The notes beneath the pieces are model-generated. The model saw nothing but the letters and a program-made list of their open reading frames with translations. It was not told the DNA's origin and made no database searches. Positions 8,807 to 17,291 of a DNA stretch of 64,000 nt are shown here, in pieces (the first letter of the stretch is position 1; each line of letters starts with the position of its first letter). This stretch comes from Roseburia lenta (GTDB lineage Bacteria; Bacillota; Clostridia; Lachnospirales; Lachnospiraceae), in assembly GCF_014287435.1 (NCBI RefSeq), contig NZ_JACOPG010000001.1:496001-560000 (forward strand), given 5' to 3'. The translations under genes and the position numbers were made by a program.

Positions 8807-8835
8807 ATTTTAACACTTAGTTTATATAATTTCAA
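8807..8835 (-). promoter_or_regulatory. Promoter of the DUF5692-like gene
   Basis: On the minus strand TTGAAA (8835-8830) and TAAAAT (8812-8807) are separated by 17 bp. The start codon is about 70 bp downstream, giving a leader of roughly 65 nt. The rest of 8737-8925 shows only AT-rich sequence. Confidence 0.65.
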
Positions 8836-8925
8836 ACTTTTTTAATAAATATAAACAATCTTCCTCATTCGTTTAGAATTGTGTAATAATTTGTCGAATT
8901 TTGTACGACACGCGGGGTTTTATGT

Positions 8926-9108
8926 CTAATTTTTGCACACATAAGCGATGGGTGCGTATCGCAATTTCAGCCACATTTTACGATCATGCACCCCTTTTCC
9001 AAAAAATCCTGCTTTCTCCAATGTCACATCTGCACTCTTAGGCAGTACCAATGTCTTTACACGACCGGCATCCGAAAATGCATCCTTTCCAATCAGCGAT
9101 CCACTCTG
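8926..9108 (-). pseudogene. Remnant of a leucine-rich-repeat (BspA-like) protein
   Basis: This frame encodes SGSLIGKDAFSDAGRVKTL followed by VLPKSADVTLEKAGFFGKG and ends at a stop at 8926. The IGKDAFSDA...VKTLVLPKS pattern is that of LRR_5/BspA-type surface repeats (IGxxAFxxCxxLxxxxLP). No start, signal peptide or upstream repeats are present, and the sequence upstream is in a different frame and of a different family. I read it as a truncated leftover of a surface protein. The similarity is short, so the family call is tentative. Confidence 0.45.
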
Positions 9109-9115
9109 CACATAA

Positions 9116-9265
9116 TATCTTTGCCGTCTCCATGGACTCCTGTTCAAGGGGACGGAAGATCCTTGTGATAAATTCATGGTTCATACCGATGCCGGTGTCA
9201 TGAACGCGGATCATCAGATCCATCTTGTCATCCTCCTGCGCAATCTTTTGCACAAGAGAACGCAT
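9116..9265 (-). pseudogene. Fragment of a sensor histidine kinase (HATPase domain)
   Basis: About 50 residues resemble the ATP-lid region of a histidine kinase: MDLMIRVHDTGIGMNHEF then ITRIFRPLEQESM, i.e. the N/G1 box (DTGIGM) and the F box (IFRPLEQ). No H-box, no N box upstream, no G2 box downstream. The frame is broken directly after this segment, where it abuts the LRR-like fragment in another frame. This is a decayed internal piece of a hybrid or BarA-type kinase, not a functional gene. Confidence 0.6.
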
Positions 9266-9334
9266 TTTTCATTTGTATTCCGTATCATAAAGTATATATT
9301 AAATCCGTATTACCACAAAAGTTGGAATTTGTAC

Positions 9335-10813
9335 CTATATAATAATGCAAATCAATCCACCATTGTTGTCATTGACGATTTTTTGCATGGTATCCTGCAA
9401 CTTCAACTGACATTCATCATCCATGGCGGCGATCTTACTGCGCATACCGTCCTCCATCAGTTCACCAACCGACTTACCAAAAATATTGGTCTCAAAGACA
9501 CCTTCCTTGGTCTTTTGTCCCTCCTTGATATAGTCGATCAGATCCTGCGCCTGCTGTTCACTGCCGACGATCGGCGCGATCTCTGTCTCAATGTTGGCAC
9601 GGATCATATGAATGGACGGCGATAAGGCTTTCATCTTGACCCCAAACTTATTACCATGGCGAATCAGCACCGGTTCTTCCATGGTGATATCAGACAGTTC
9701 CGGCGATACCACCCCGTAGCCCTTTTGCTCCACGGACTGCATGGCATCTGCCACCTTTTCATAGGATCTGCGCAGGTTTGACAGATTGCCAATGTAGGAT
9801 AAGAGTTGATATTCGCCTGTGATCGGCATGCCCGCTAACTGCGAGATATTTTCATAGTAGAAAGACTCCTCCAGACTGATGGAAATGGAGATCCGTCCGG
9901 TTGCCAGATCCACACCCGTCAATGTTGTCTTTTCTATGTAGTCCTCCGGCTGGGAAAAATCAATGGCAAAAATATCCCGCACTTTTGTCGTATCGGCTAA
10001 GATCCTCTTTGCATAAGAAGCAATGCTCTGCTTGATCTCATGATCTGCCGGCAGCATTTCCACCCATTTTGGAATGGAAAAAGAGATGCCACTGACCGGA
10101 AATTCATATAAGACACGCGACAAAAGTTCTTCAAAATCTTTTTTGACCATCTGCTGACAATTCATAGGAAGCACACTGCACCGGTATTCCGCTTCCAGAT
10201 CTTCTGCTAGTTTTTTGGTCTCCTCGCTGTGGGGATGCCCGGAATTGATGATCATAACATAGGGCTTTCCGATGGCACGCAGTTTTTCCACCGTGCGTCT
10301 TTCTGCCTCCACAAATGCCTCGCGATCCAACTCTCCAAAGGTGCCGTCACAGGTGATGACCACCCCGATCGTTGCATGATCCGAAATGACCTTTTCTGTC
10401 CCGATCGTAGCCGCTTTTTCAAAAGGGATCTCGCGGGTTGACCATGGCGTTTTTACCATACGCTCCTTATCGCCCTCCATGGCCCCCTTGGCTCCCTGGA
10501 TCAAAAATCCCACACAATCGATCAGGCGGATCTTGCAGGTCAGGTCATGCTCCAGTTCGATCTCTACCTGCTCTTTTGGCACAAACTTAGGCTCCGTCGT
10601 CATGATGGTACGCCCCTGTGCTGATTGTGGCAATTCATCCACCGTGCGTCGCAGGGCATTTTCCTCTTTGATATTCGGAAGCACCATCTGCTCCATGAAC
10701 TGTTTGATAAAGGTAGACTTACCGGTACGCACCGGTCCTACAACTCCTATGTATATCTCTCCGTTTGTCCTGCTCTGTATATCGTTATATAAAGAAAACC
10801 TTGTTTCTCCCAT
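9335..10813 (-). CDS. spoIVA: Stage IV sporulation protein A (coat morphogenetic ATPase)
   Basis: SpoIVA polymerises on the forespore surface using ATP and forms the basement layer of the spore coat. The 492-residue length is typical. Seen: Walker A GPVRTGKSTF at residues ~26-35, the DCVGFLI Walker B segment (~100), TCDGTFG, the central SpoIVA-specific region, and the conserved C-terminus NGGLICIII used for membrane attachment through SpoVM. This is strong evidence that the organism sporulates. The ribosome-binding site GGGAGGGG lies inside the terminator hairpin of the upstream diguanylate cyclase gene, and a sigma-E-like promoter overlaps the same hairpin. Confidence 0.97.
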   Translation of the reverse strand: MGETRFSLYNDIQSRTNGEIYIGVVGPVRTGKSTFIKQFMEQMVLPNIKEENALRRTVDELPQSAQGRTIMTTEPKFVPKEQVEIELEHDLTCKIRLIDCVGFLIQGAKGAMEGDKERMVKTPWSTREIPFEKAATIGTEKVISDHATIGVVITCDGTFGELDREAFVEAERRTVEKLRAIGKPYVMIINSGHPHSEETKKLAEDLEAEYRCSVLPMNCQQMVKKDFEELLSRVLYEFPVSGISFSIPKWVEMLPADHEIKQSIASYAKRILADTTKVRDIFAIDFSQPEDYIEKTTLTGVDLATGRISISISLEESFYYENISQLAGMPITGEYQLLSYIGNLSNLRRSYEKVADAMQSVEQKGYGVVSPELSDITMEEPVLIRHGNKFGVKMKALSPSIHMIRANIETEIAPIVGSEQQAQDLIDYIKEGQKTKEGVFETNIFGKSVGELMEDGMRSKIAAMDDECQLKLQDTMQKIVNDNNGGLICIII

Positions 10814-10816
10814 AAG

Positions 10817-10859
10817 AAAAAGCCCCTCCCATATTTACTCTAATATATGGGATGAGGCT
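10817..10859 (-). terminator. Terminator of the diguanylate cyclase gene, overlapping spoIVA signals
   Basis: Leftward: AGCC-TC-ATCCCATAT, a 10-nt loop, ATATGGGA-GG-GGCT, then TTTTTC. The downstream arm contains the spoIVA Shine-Dalgarno sequence, and the loop-side arm contains its probable -10 element. Confidence 0.8.
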
Positions 10860-10870
10860 TATATTTATGA
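10842..10870 (-). promoter_or_regulatory. Candidate sigma-E promoter of spoIVA
   Basis: Minus strand TCATAAAT (10870-10863) and CATATATT (10849-10842) are spaced by 13 bp, resembling the sigma-E pattern of an ATA-containing -35 and CATANANT -10. Start of transcription near 10835 would leave only one arm of the terminator in the mRNA, freeing the ribosome-binding site. Confidence 0.5.
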
Positions 10871-11968
10871 ATCAATCTTGTAATTATTCTTGCCGCTGCG
10901 CTTGACATCATAAAGCGCACGGTCTGCTCTGGCGAGAAGTTGGTCGTAAGACTCCATGGTATCGTCCGTCGCACGGCGGATGGCGATACCCACACTACAG
11001 GAAAACGGCTGTCTGCCATCCGGTGCACGCATGGCTCTGGTCTGCTCCATGACACGCTCCACGCTCATCAAGGCATCCGTAATATCTTTCTTCTTGAAAA
11101 ACAAAAAAAACTCATCGCCGCCAAAACGTCCGGCGATATCATCTGTCCCGATCGAATGGCGCAGGATCTTGCCAAAACTGCGTAAGACCTCATCCCCTGC
11201 CTGATGTCCGTAAGTATCATTGACCATTTTAAAATTGTCAAAATCCAAAATCAGCATAACACAATCCGACTGCGGATGAGAACGCATAAACTCCTTGCAA
11301 AGGAACTCTGTACTTGCCTTGTTGTAGGTCGAGGTCAGGCGATCCATCATACCCATACGGCGGATCCGCTGTTTTGCCTCATTCTCGCTGGCGCGATAAG
11401 AATACAAGATCTTTGCCACATAGCCTGCAAGAACAATACCAAAAATACAACTAAAGAGGTCAACCGAAAAGACCTCGATCGATTTGGTCAAAAAGGACGC
11501 CAGCACATAGACTGCCATCTCTAAAAGTACCAGTCCCAGCGCCTGATAAAAGGTATAAGTAAATGCCACGACAAATGCTACTGCCATCGGCATATAGTAG
11601 ACTGCCGGCTGGTTCATCTCGATCGGCACGATACTCATGATCCCGGCAAAGGTCATCACATACAACTGAAAGACCTTGCAGACGATCGAAACTTCCTTAT
11701 AGGATCTCGTCTTTTTCCGATAACGGATGATAACGATCGGCAGTACAACAAGATGTACGGCTACGGCTCTGGCATAAACGCCTGTAACCTGCCATTCTGA
11801 AAATACGGTCAGTGATGCCAGAAGATATCCGACAACGACCACGAAATAAATAATATTCAGTGCAAACAGGGTCTTTTGGTTGTTCTTGACAACACTGGAT
11901 CTGTTTTCCTCAATGTAATCAATGCTCTCCTGCTGCACACGATCCTTGATCTTATATAGTAATTCCAT
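10865..11968 (-). CDS. Membrane-bound diguanylate cyclase (GGDEF)
   Basis: Synthesises cyclic di-GMP. The N-terminal ~190 residues hold about six transmembrane helices (FALNIIYFVVVVGYLLASL onward), with no recognised sensor domain. The C-terminal GGDEF domain (~residues 205-365) has MMDRLTSTYNKAS, ILDFDNFKMVNDTYGHQAGD and an intact active site GRFGGDEFF, and ends with ADRALYDVKRSGKNNYK. No inhibitory-site RxxD is obvious just before GGDEF. The start ATG at 11968 follows AGGGGGAA; an upstream in-frame ATG lacks one. Its stop codon overlaps the predicted spoIVA -35. Confidence 0.93.
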   Translation of the reverse strand: MELLYKIKDRVQQESIDYIEENRSSVVKNNQKTLFALNIIYFVVVVGYLLASLTVFSEWQVTGVYARAVAVHLVVLPIVIIRYRKKTRSYKEVSIVCKVFQLYVMTFAGIMSIVPIEMNQPAVYYMPMAVAFVVAFTYTFYQALGLVLLEMAVYVLASFLTKSIEVFSVDLFSCIFGIVLAGYVAKILYSYRASENEAKQRIRRMGMMDRLTSTYNKASTEFLCKEFMRSHPQSDCVMLILDFDNFKMVNDTYGHQAGDEVLRSFGKILRHSIGTDDIAGRFGGDEFFLFFKKKDITDALMSVERVMEQTRAMRAPDGRQPFSCSVGIAIRRATDDTMESYDQLLARADRALYDVKRSGKNNYKIDS

Positions 11969-12042
11969 CAAATTCCCCCTATTGATGTCATTTTCCCTTA
12001 TTCTTATACCATACATCTAAAGATGTCTTTTGTCATGTAAAA

Positions 12043-12972
12043 CTAATCTAAATGTGGCATGTGAAGTGCTCCGGGCAGACAGCGGAAAGTCACATCTGTC
12101 TGGTCACCGCAGTCCTCACCGTCCGCATGCACCACCATAGGCTTGTCAAAAACGACATGCAACTCCTCCGCTTCTACGATCTCAAAGCCGCGGATATTTT
12201 CATGCTTGCCTGCGATCAGAAATGGAAAGGCACACAGACAAAGAAATCTTGGTATGCCATAGACCAGACAGGCAGATAACTTACCGTCATGCGCATCCGC
12301 AGAAGGTGCCATGGGAACACCGCCTCCCTCGCAAGGGAAGTTCATGGCTGCCGTAAAAATGATATTCTTCATATGAAACTCTCTGCCGTCCGTCAGTTCT
12401 ACCTTACCGGATACAAAAGGCGCACGGAAAAGTTCTGCTACGGTAAGCAGTCCATAGGTCAGTTTACCCAGATGAAAACGGTTCAAAAAGACCTTGAGCC
12501 TTGAGGTCAGTGCTTCCCTGCAGACCGCGGCATCAATGCCTGCGCCTGCACTGATGGCAAAGCGTCTCGTCTGTCCGCCACAGCAGACCTGCCCCAGATC
12601 ATAGGCATCCTCTGTCTCCGATGCCAGAATCTGTCTTAAGATCACTTCCGGTTCTGCCGTAATATGTAAGCCTCTGGCAAAATCATTGGCAGAGCCAAGC
12701 GGCAGATAGCCAAAACTGACCTTTGAAAGATCGCGGATACCGTTTAAGACCTCATTGATCGTGCCGTCCCCTCCGGCAACCACCAGAAAATGATATGCAT
12801 CATCTGCGGTCAGATCTTCGGCGATCTTTGTCGCATGACCGACATATTCTGTAATGTGGACCCGGTAGGAAACCCCATCTTTGGTTAAGATCTCCTCTAA
12901 AGACTCCCAGATCTCCTTTGCCTTTCCTGTCCTGGAATGTAAATTGACAATAAAATCGTATGTTTTATCCAT
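12043..12972 (-). CDS. Diacylglycerol/lipid kinase family protein (YegS/DgkB/BmrU type)
   Basis: A 309-residue soluble lipid kinase. The catalytic domain holds VNLHSRTGKAKEIW near the start, the nucleotide loop VVAGGDGTINEVLNG (~residues 64-78) and LGSANDFARGL (~105-115); the C-terminal half has VHADGEDCG, typical of DagK-like enzymes. In Gram-positive bacteria such enzymes phosphorylate diacylglycerol to phosphatidic acid, recycling lipid from lipoteichoic acid synthesis. The ATG at 12972 follows AGAGGAATACAA. It is transcribed away from the CLC gene; 13.0-13.1 kb between them holds the divergent promoters. The exact lipid substrate is not determined. Confidence 0.88.
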   Translation of the reverse strand: MDKTYDFIVNLHSRTGKAKEIWESLEEILTKDGVSYRVHITEYVGHATKIAEDLTADDAYHFLVVAGGDGTINEVLNGIRDLSKVSFGYLPLGSANDFARGLHITAEPEVILRQILASETEDAYDLGQVCCGGQTRRFAISAGAGIDAAVCREALTSRLKVFLNRFHLGKLTYGLLTVAELFRAPFVSGKVELTDGREFHMKNIIFTAAMNFPCEGGGVPMAPSADAHDGKLSACLVYGIPRFLCLCAFPFLIAGKHENIRGFEIVEAEELHVVFDKPMVVHADGEDCGDQTDVTFRCLPGALHMPHLD

Positions 12973-13098
12973 TTGTATTCCTCTTATATCTTCTCATTTG
13001 AATTATAGTGCCAGACGTGATAACATACATATGCATCTTCGCATCCGCAAGTTGCTTTGTTACTATCATTTTACTATAAATAAGTTAGGAATAAAACT

Positions 13099-14379
13099 AT
13101 GTTTAATAAATCACTTTTCTTTCAAAAATCCGAGCACAATGTCAGACGTTTCAACTCTACTTTGCGTTGGCTCTTAGTCTCTGTGCTCATTGGGATCGTT
13201 GTCGGTCTGATCAGCGGATCCTTCGGCTATCTCTTACAGGCAGTGACGGCTTTTCGTCTCAGCCATGCCTATCTCTTGTTCGGACTGCCTTTCGGTGCCA
13301 TGGCGATCGTTGCCATGTACCATCTGATCCTGCACGAAAAAGATCCCGGAACCAACCTTGTCATCTCTGCGATCCATTCCGATGACCGTATTCCCCTTCG
13401 CATGGCTCCCCTCATCTATATCAGCACCATTTTGACCCATTTGGTCGGTGGTTCTGCCGGACGAGAGGGTGCTGCCCTGCAGCTGGGTGGCAGTATCGGA
13501 AATGCCTTTGGTGAATATCTGGGATTTCGTGAAAAAGAAGACCGCAACATTATGATCATGTGCGGCATGAGTGCTGCCTTTTCTGCTCTTTTCGGAACAC
13601 CAATCGCAGCCGCTGTCTTTTCCATGGAAGTCGTCAGCGTCGGAATCATGCATTATGCAGCCCTGCTTCCTTGCGCGATCTCCTCGCTCATTGCGCGCGC
13701 CATTGCCCTGTATGTCTTTGGCATTGCATCGCCGTCCTATGAAATCTTGGAACTGCCAGCCTTTGACTTAAATACCGGACTTATCATTTCCGGTTTTTCC
13801 ATCCTTTGCGGATTGCTGAGTATCTTTTTCTGTGTCTCTTTGCATAAGACCAGCGCCCTCTATCAGAAATTGTTTGCCAATCCTTACCTGCGTGCCTTTG
13901 TCGGTGGCTGTGCGGTATTGGCACTGTCCTTTGCCGTTGGCGGCATTGACAACCAGACCTATAACGGCACCGGTACATCCATGATCACCTTTTGTATGGC
14001 GGGAGACATTTCCTCCCTCGCCTTTTTGCTAAAGATCCTCTTTACAGCATTGACCCTTGGATGCGGTTACAAGGGCGGCGAGATCGTACCGACCTTTTTC
14101 ATCGGAGCTTCCTTTGGATCTATGTTTGGCAACCTGATCGGCTTTTCTCCATCTTTGTGTGCGGCTGTCGGTATGGGCGCACTCTTCTGCGGTGTGACCA
14201 ACAGTCCGATCACATCCCTGCTCATATGCTTTGAGTTGTTTGGATTTGAAGGGACACCTTTCTTCCTGCTTGCCATCGGCTTTAGTTATACCGTATCCGG
14301 TTACTACAGCCTTTACAGCAGCCAGAAGATCGTCTACTCCAAGTACAAATCCAACTTCATCGACAAGAGTGCCAAGTAG
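13099..14379 (+). CDS. CLC family chloride (or fluoride) channel/antiporter
   Basis: A 426-residue membrane protein with the duplicated CLC architecture and no cytosolic CBS domains. Seen: GGSAGREGAALQLGGSIG containing the gating glutamate (~residues 120-137), SAAFSALFGTPIAAAVFSMEV, YNGTGTSMI, and GCGYKGGEIVPTFFIGASFG in the second half. The GREG motif is conserved but the canonical first selectivity motif GSGIP is replaced by SDDRIP. The compact size and the KGGE-P-FFIGA motif resemble CLC-F type fluoride/proton antiporters, yet no fluoride riboswitch precedes the gene, so ion choice is open. The stop codon abuts a giant palindrome. Confidence 0.9.
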   Translation: MFNKSLFFQKSEHNVRRFNSTLRWLLVSVLIGIVVGLISGSFGYLLQAVTAFRLSHAYLLFGLPFGAMAIVAMYHLILHEKDPGTNLVISAIHSDDRIPLRMAPLIYISTILTHLVGGSAGREGAALQLGGSIGNAFGEYLGFREKEDRNIMIMCGMSAAFSALFGTPIAAAVFSMEVVSVGIMHYAALLPCAISSLIARAIALYVFGIASPSYEILELPAFDLNTGLIISGFSILCGLLSIFFCVSLHKTSALYQKLFANPYLRAFVGGCAVLALSFAVGGIDNQTYNGTGTSMITFCMAGDISSLAFLLKILFTALTLGCGYKGGEIVPTFFIGASFGSMFGNLIGFSPSLCAAVGMGALFCGVTNSPITSLLICFELFGFEGTPFFLLAIGFSYTVSGYYSLYSSQKIVYSKYKSNFIDKSAK

Positions 14380-14383
14380 ACAA

Positions 14384-14853
14384 GGGCAGACGCGGGATGC
14401 ATGCAGATTTCGTAGGGGCACTCCGGTTGGTTCAGGCACGTAACAGCAGACATTCAGCACGGCACATTTTATCATATAAAAAGTCGCGCAATTCTGCGTC
14501 TCTAAGAAAGAGGCATTTGTTTTTCTATATTAGAACTGTCTTTGCAAGGTTAGACAACCGTCTAGGATGATGTTCGCCTGCTGACAGATATGAATGCAAA
14601 ACGCATTAGAGGTTCTTAGAACCTCTTATAAGTGGCGCCCCTGAATATCTGGCACAGGCGGACACATCCTGCCGGCTGTCGAAGCCGTGCAAGAGACAGT
14701 TCCTATTCAAACAAATTGCCTCTTTCAGAGACGCGACGAATTGGCTCCCAATTTTTTACATGATAAAATGTGCCGTGCCTCTATCTCCTGTTACGTGCCT
14801 GCGCCAACCGGAGTGCCTCCCGCCTTCTTACCATATCCCACATCTGTCCTGCC
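14384..14853. repeat. Giant imperfect palindrome (~470 bp) filling an intergenic gap
   Basis: The whole gap between the stop codons of the CLC and GH36 genes is one foldback. The centre is the perfect palindrome at 14608-14626 (AGAGGTTCT.AGAACCTCT). Equidistant blocks pair on both sides: CACGGCACATTTTATCAT at 14458-14475 with 14760-14777; CAGGCACGTAACAG at 14433-14446 with 14788-14801; CACTCCGGTTGG at 14419-14430 with 14804-14815; GAACTGTCT near 14533 with its complement near 14694. All share a centre near 14617, so both arms have nearly equal length. Between these blocks pairing is imperfect. It contains no convincing gene. It could be a MITE-like foldback element, a structured RNA, or a bidirectional terminator island. 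Confidence 0.85.
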
Positions 14854-14857
14854 GCGT

Positions 14858-17191
14858 TTACTCCTCTGTCATGAAGTAGAGTCTTGACGCATAGTCCGGG
14901 AAGTGACGGACTTCATCACTGTAGCCGGTTCCCACAAAGGACTGCTTCAGTTTCACACCATCGTACATGATGGAATCTCCACTGCACAGATAGTCTTCTG
15001 TCTCTCCATCCATCTTGACAAACTTAGCAAGCACATTGTGTACCAGTGAATCCGGTTTTACATGGATCGGCGCTGCCGTATTGACCAGATCGCCAAATTC
15101 CTTGATATTATACTTGCGCGGCAGCCCGACAAAATGATAGGTCTTTGCCGGATCTAATCCTCTTGCCTGATATTTCTTGAACATGGTATTTGGCTGCACT
15201 TCTCTTTGCATGATCATACCGATAGCCGTCTTTTTATCCTGGGATACCACATTCCACTGGTAATGATTTCCGCTTTCTACCCGGTAAAAATCGCCAAACT
15301 GCCATACCTTTCTGTATTCCTTATAAAGTGCGATCTGCGCCTTGATGCTCTCCAGATCTTCTTTTGACATATCACACAGATTGCACTCGTAGCCCAGTAC
15401 CCCAAAGGATGCCACTGCAAAACGGGATTCCAGCGGTGTCACACGCAGGGTCTGATGGTTCGGACATGCCGATACATGGGCAGATACACAGGACATCGGA
15501 TAGCCATAGGAATAGCCATTCTGGATGTTCAGACGGCATACGGCATCCGTATTGTCACTCGCCCAGATCTGTGGGAAATAGCAGAGCATCCCCAGATCAA
15601 AACGGTTGCCGCCTGCTGCACAACCCTCAAACAGGACCTCCGGGAATGCCTGTGTCAGTTCTTTTGCCAGACGATAGACGCCCTGAATATAGCGATGTGC
15701 TACTTCCTGCTGTCTGTCCTTCGGCAGATACTGCGAATAATAATCCGAGATAATACGGTTCATATCCCATTTTACATAAGCAATATTTGCAGAACCGATC
15801 ACCTGCTTCATCTGCTCGATCATATGATCTACCACTGCCGGATTGGCAAAATCAAGTACACGCTGATTACGTCCTTCGGAATGGTCCTTTCCCGGGATCT
15901 CCATGCTCCACTCCGGGTGTGCACGGTAAAGGTCGCTATCCGTGTTGACCATTTCCGGCTCGATCCAGATACCGAAAGCCAGTCCCAGATCATTTACCTT
16001 TTTGCAAAGTCCTGCCACACCATTTGGCAGTTTCTTGGTATTTGGTGTCCAATCACCCAGAGCACGTGTATCGTTGTTACGCTCGCCGAACCAGCCGTCA
16101 TCCATGACAAAGAGTTCCACGCCAACGTCTTTTCCCATCTTTGCCAGACGAAGCAAACTGGACTCTGAAATATCAAAATAAGAAGCCTCCCAACTGTTGA
16201 GCAGTACCGGACGTTCCTTGTGCTGCCAACTTCCTCTTACCACATGCTCTCTGACAAAAGGATGCATATGCGCGCTCACGCCGGAAAATCCCTCGTGTGA
16301 AAATGTCATGACCGCCTCAGGTGACTCAAAAGACTCTCCCGGTGCCAGCAAAAAGGCAAAGTTGGTCGGATTGATGCCGGTAACGATACGGGTCTTTTCA
16401 AAACTGTTGACCTCGACAGCCTCATAGTGGTTTCCACTGTAAACCAGGTTAAATCCATAGCAATCGCCCATGGTCTCTGACGTATCCGGCTCGCTTACCA
16501 TGATAAAGGGATTGCAACGGTTAGAAGAAGATCCCGTATAGGACGCATTGACGAACTTACCGATATTGACGGTCGTATCATAGCGGTTCATCTCCTTTGT
16601 CCAGCCGCCATGGAAAGAGGTGACGACATAACCGGACTGGTTGAGATCTAACTGCATACTCATAAGACGCGTCAGGCGTACCGGCTTATCTGATTTATTG
16701 ATGAACTTGGCGGAACGCGTGATGACATCTTCCTTTGGAAATACGCTATAGACCAGTTCCAGCAAAAAGCCCTCGTTCTTATCGCGCAGATGCACCACGA
16801 GTTGTTCCGCTTCTTTGGAAACGTCATAGGTACTCGGCAGGGTCTCAAGTGCCGCTTTTCCCTTCTTTTCTGCCGCATCTACAAAGACAAAATCCGTTGT
16901 AGAACTGCCATTGTCACAGATCACCTCAACAAAAGGTTCGCGGATATCGCCCTTGCCGTAGCCGGAAACTTCCAGGCACATATCTTCCAGTGTAAAATTC
17001 AAGTGTTCCTGATCGTAGGCAATCGTATTTCCCGGAGCAAAGGCATGCTTTTCTACAAGGCTGCTGCCATCCCCCAAGGAAATCTTTCTGCCATAATACA
17101 AATGTTCTAACTGTCCTGTCTCCATCACACGAAAGGCATAGGTCGTATGCAGGGTGTGCAGGGCATAAAAACCATCCCGAATTTCTATCAT
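14858..17191 (-). CDS. Alpha-galactosidase, glycoside hydrolase family 36
   Basis: Hydrolyses terminal alpha-1,6-galactosyl residues (melibiose, raffinose-family sugars). The 777-residue length and architecture match GH36: beta-sandwich N-terminal domain (~1-330), TIM barrel with FVMDDGWFGERNND, the nucleophile in YVKWDMNR (~residue 472), the EGCAAGGNRFDLGML loop, and the acid/base region ASDNTDAV (~543), then a C-terminal sheet. No signal peptide, so cytoplasmic. The ATG at 17191 follows TTAGGAGGTAGGAG. It is the last gene of the TetR-GH2-GT-GPH-GH36 operon and ends at the giant palindrome. Confidence 0.95.
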   Translation of the reverse strand: MIEIRDGFYALHTLHTTYAFRVMETGQLEHLYYGRKISLGDGSSLVEKHAFAPGNTIAYDQEHLNFTLEDMCLEVSGYGKGDIREPFVEVICDNGSSTTDFVFVDAAEKKGKAALETLPSTYDVSKEAEQLVVHLRDKNEGFLLELVYSVFPKEDVITRSAKFINKSDKPVRLTRLMSMQLDLNQSGYVVTSFHGGWTKEMNRYDTTVNIGKFVNASYTGSSSNRCNPFIMVSEPDTSETMGDCYGFNLVYSGNHYEAVEVNSFEKTRIVTGINPTNFAFLLAPGESFESPEAVMTFSHEGFSGVSAHMHPFVREHVVRGSWQHKERPVLLNSWEASYFDISESSLLRLAKMGKDVGVELFVMDDGWFGERNNDTRALGDWTPNTKKLPNGVAGLCKKVNDLGLAFGIWIEPEMVNTDSDLYRAHPEWSMEIPGKDHSEGRNQRVLDFANPAVVDHMIEQMKQVIGSANIAYVKWDMNRIISDYYSQYLPKDRQQEVAHRYIQGVYRLAKELTQAFPEVLFEGCAAGGNRFDLGMLCYFPQIWASDNTDAVCRLNIQNGYSYGYPMSCVSAHVSACPNHQTLRVTPLESRFAVASFGVLGYECNLCDMSKEDLESIKAQIALYKEYRKVWQFGDFYRVESGNHYQWNVVSQDKKTAIGMIMQREVQPNTMFKKYQARGLDPAKTYHFVGLPRKYNIKEFGDLVNTAAPIHVKPDSLVHNVLAKFVKMDGETEDYLCSGDSIMYDGVKLKQSFVGTGYSDEVRHFPDYASRLYFMTEE

Positions 17192-17291
17192 AGTTCTCCT
17201 ACCTCCTAATCCTTTTAGTCCAAAACGACTCTCCTATCATTATAATAGGAAAGCCGCTCGGATTGCAAAAATTTAATTATTTTTTTTCGTT

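Noticed and set aside
13000..13098. Fluoride riboswitch upstream of the CLC gene
   Set aside because: The conserved GGTGATGG...GCCGATG-type core could not be found in the leader.
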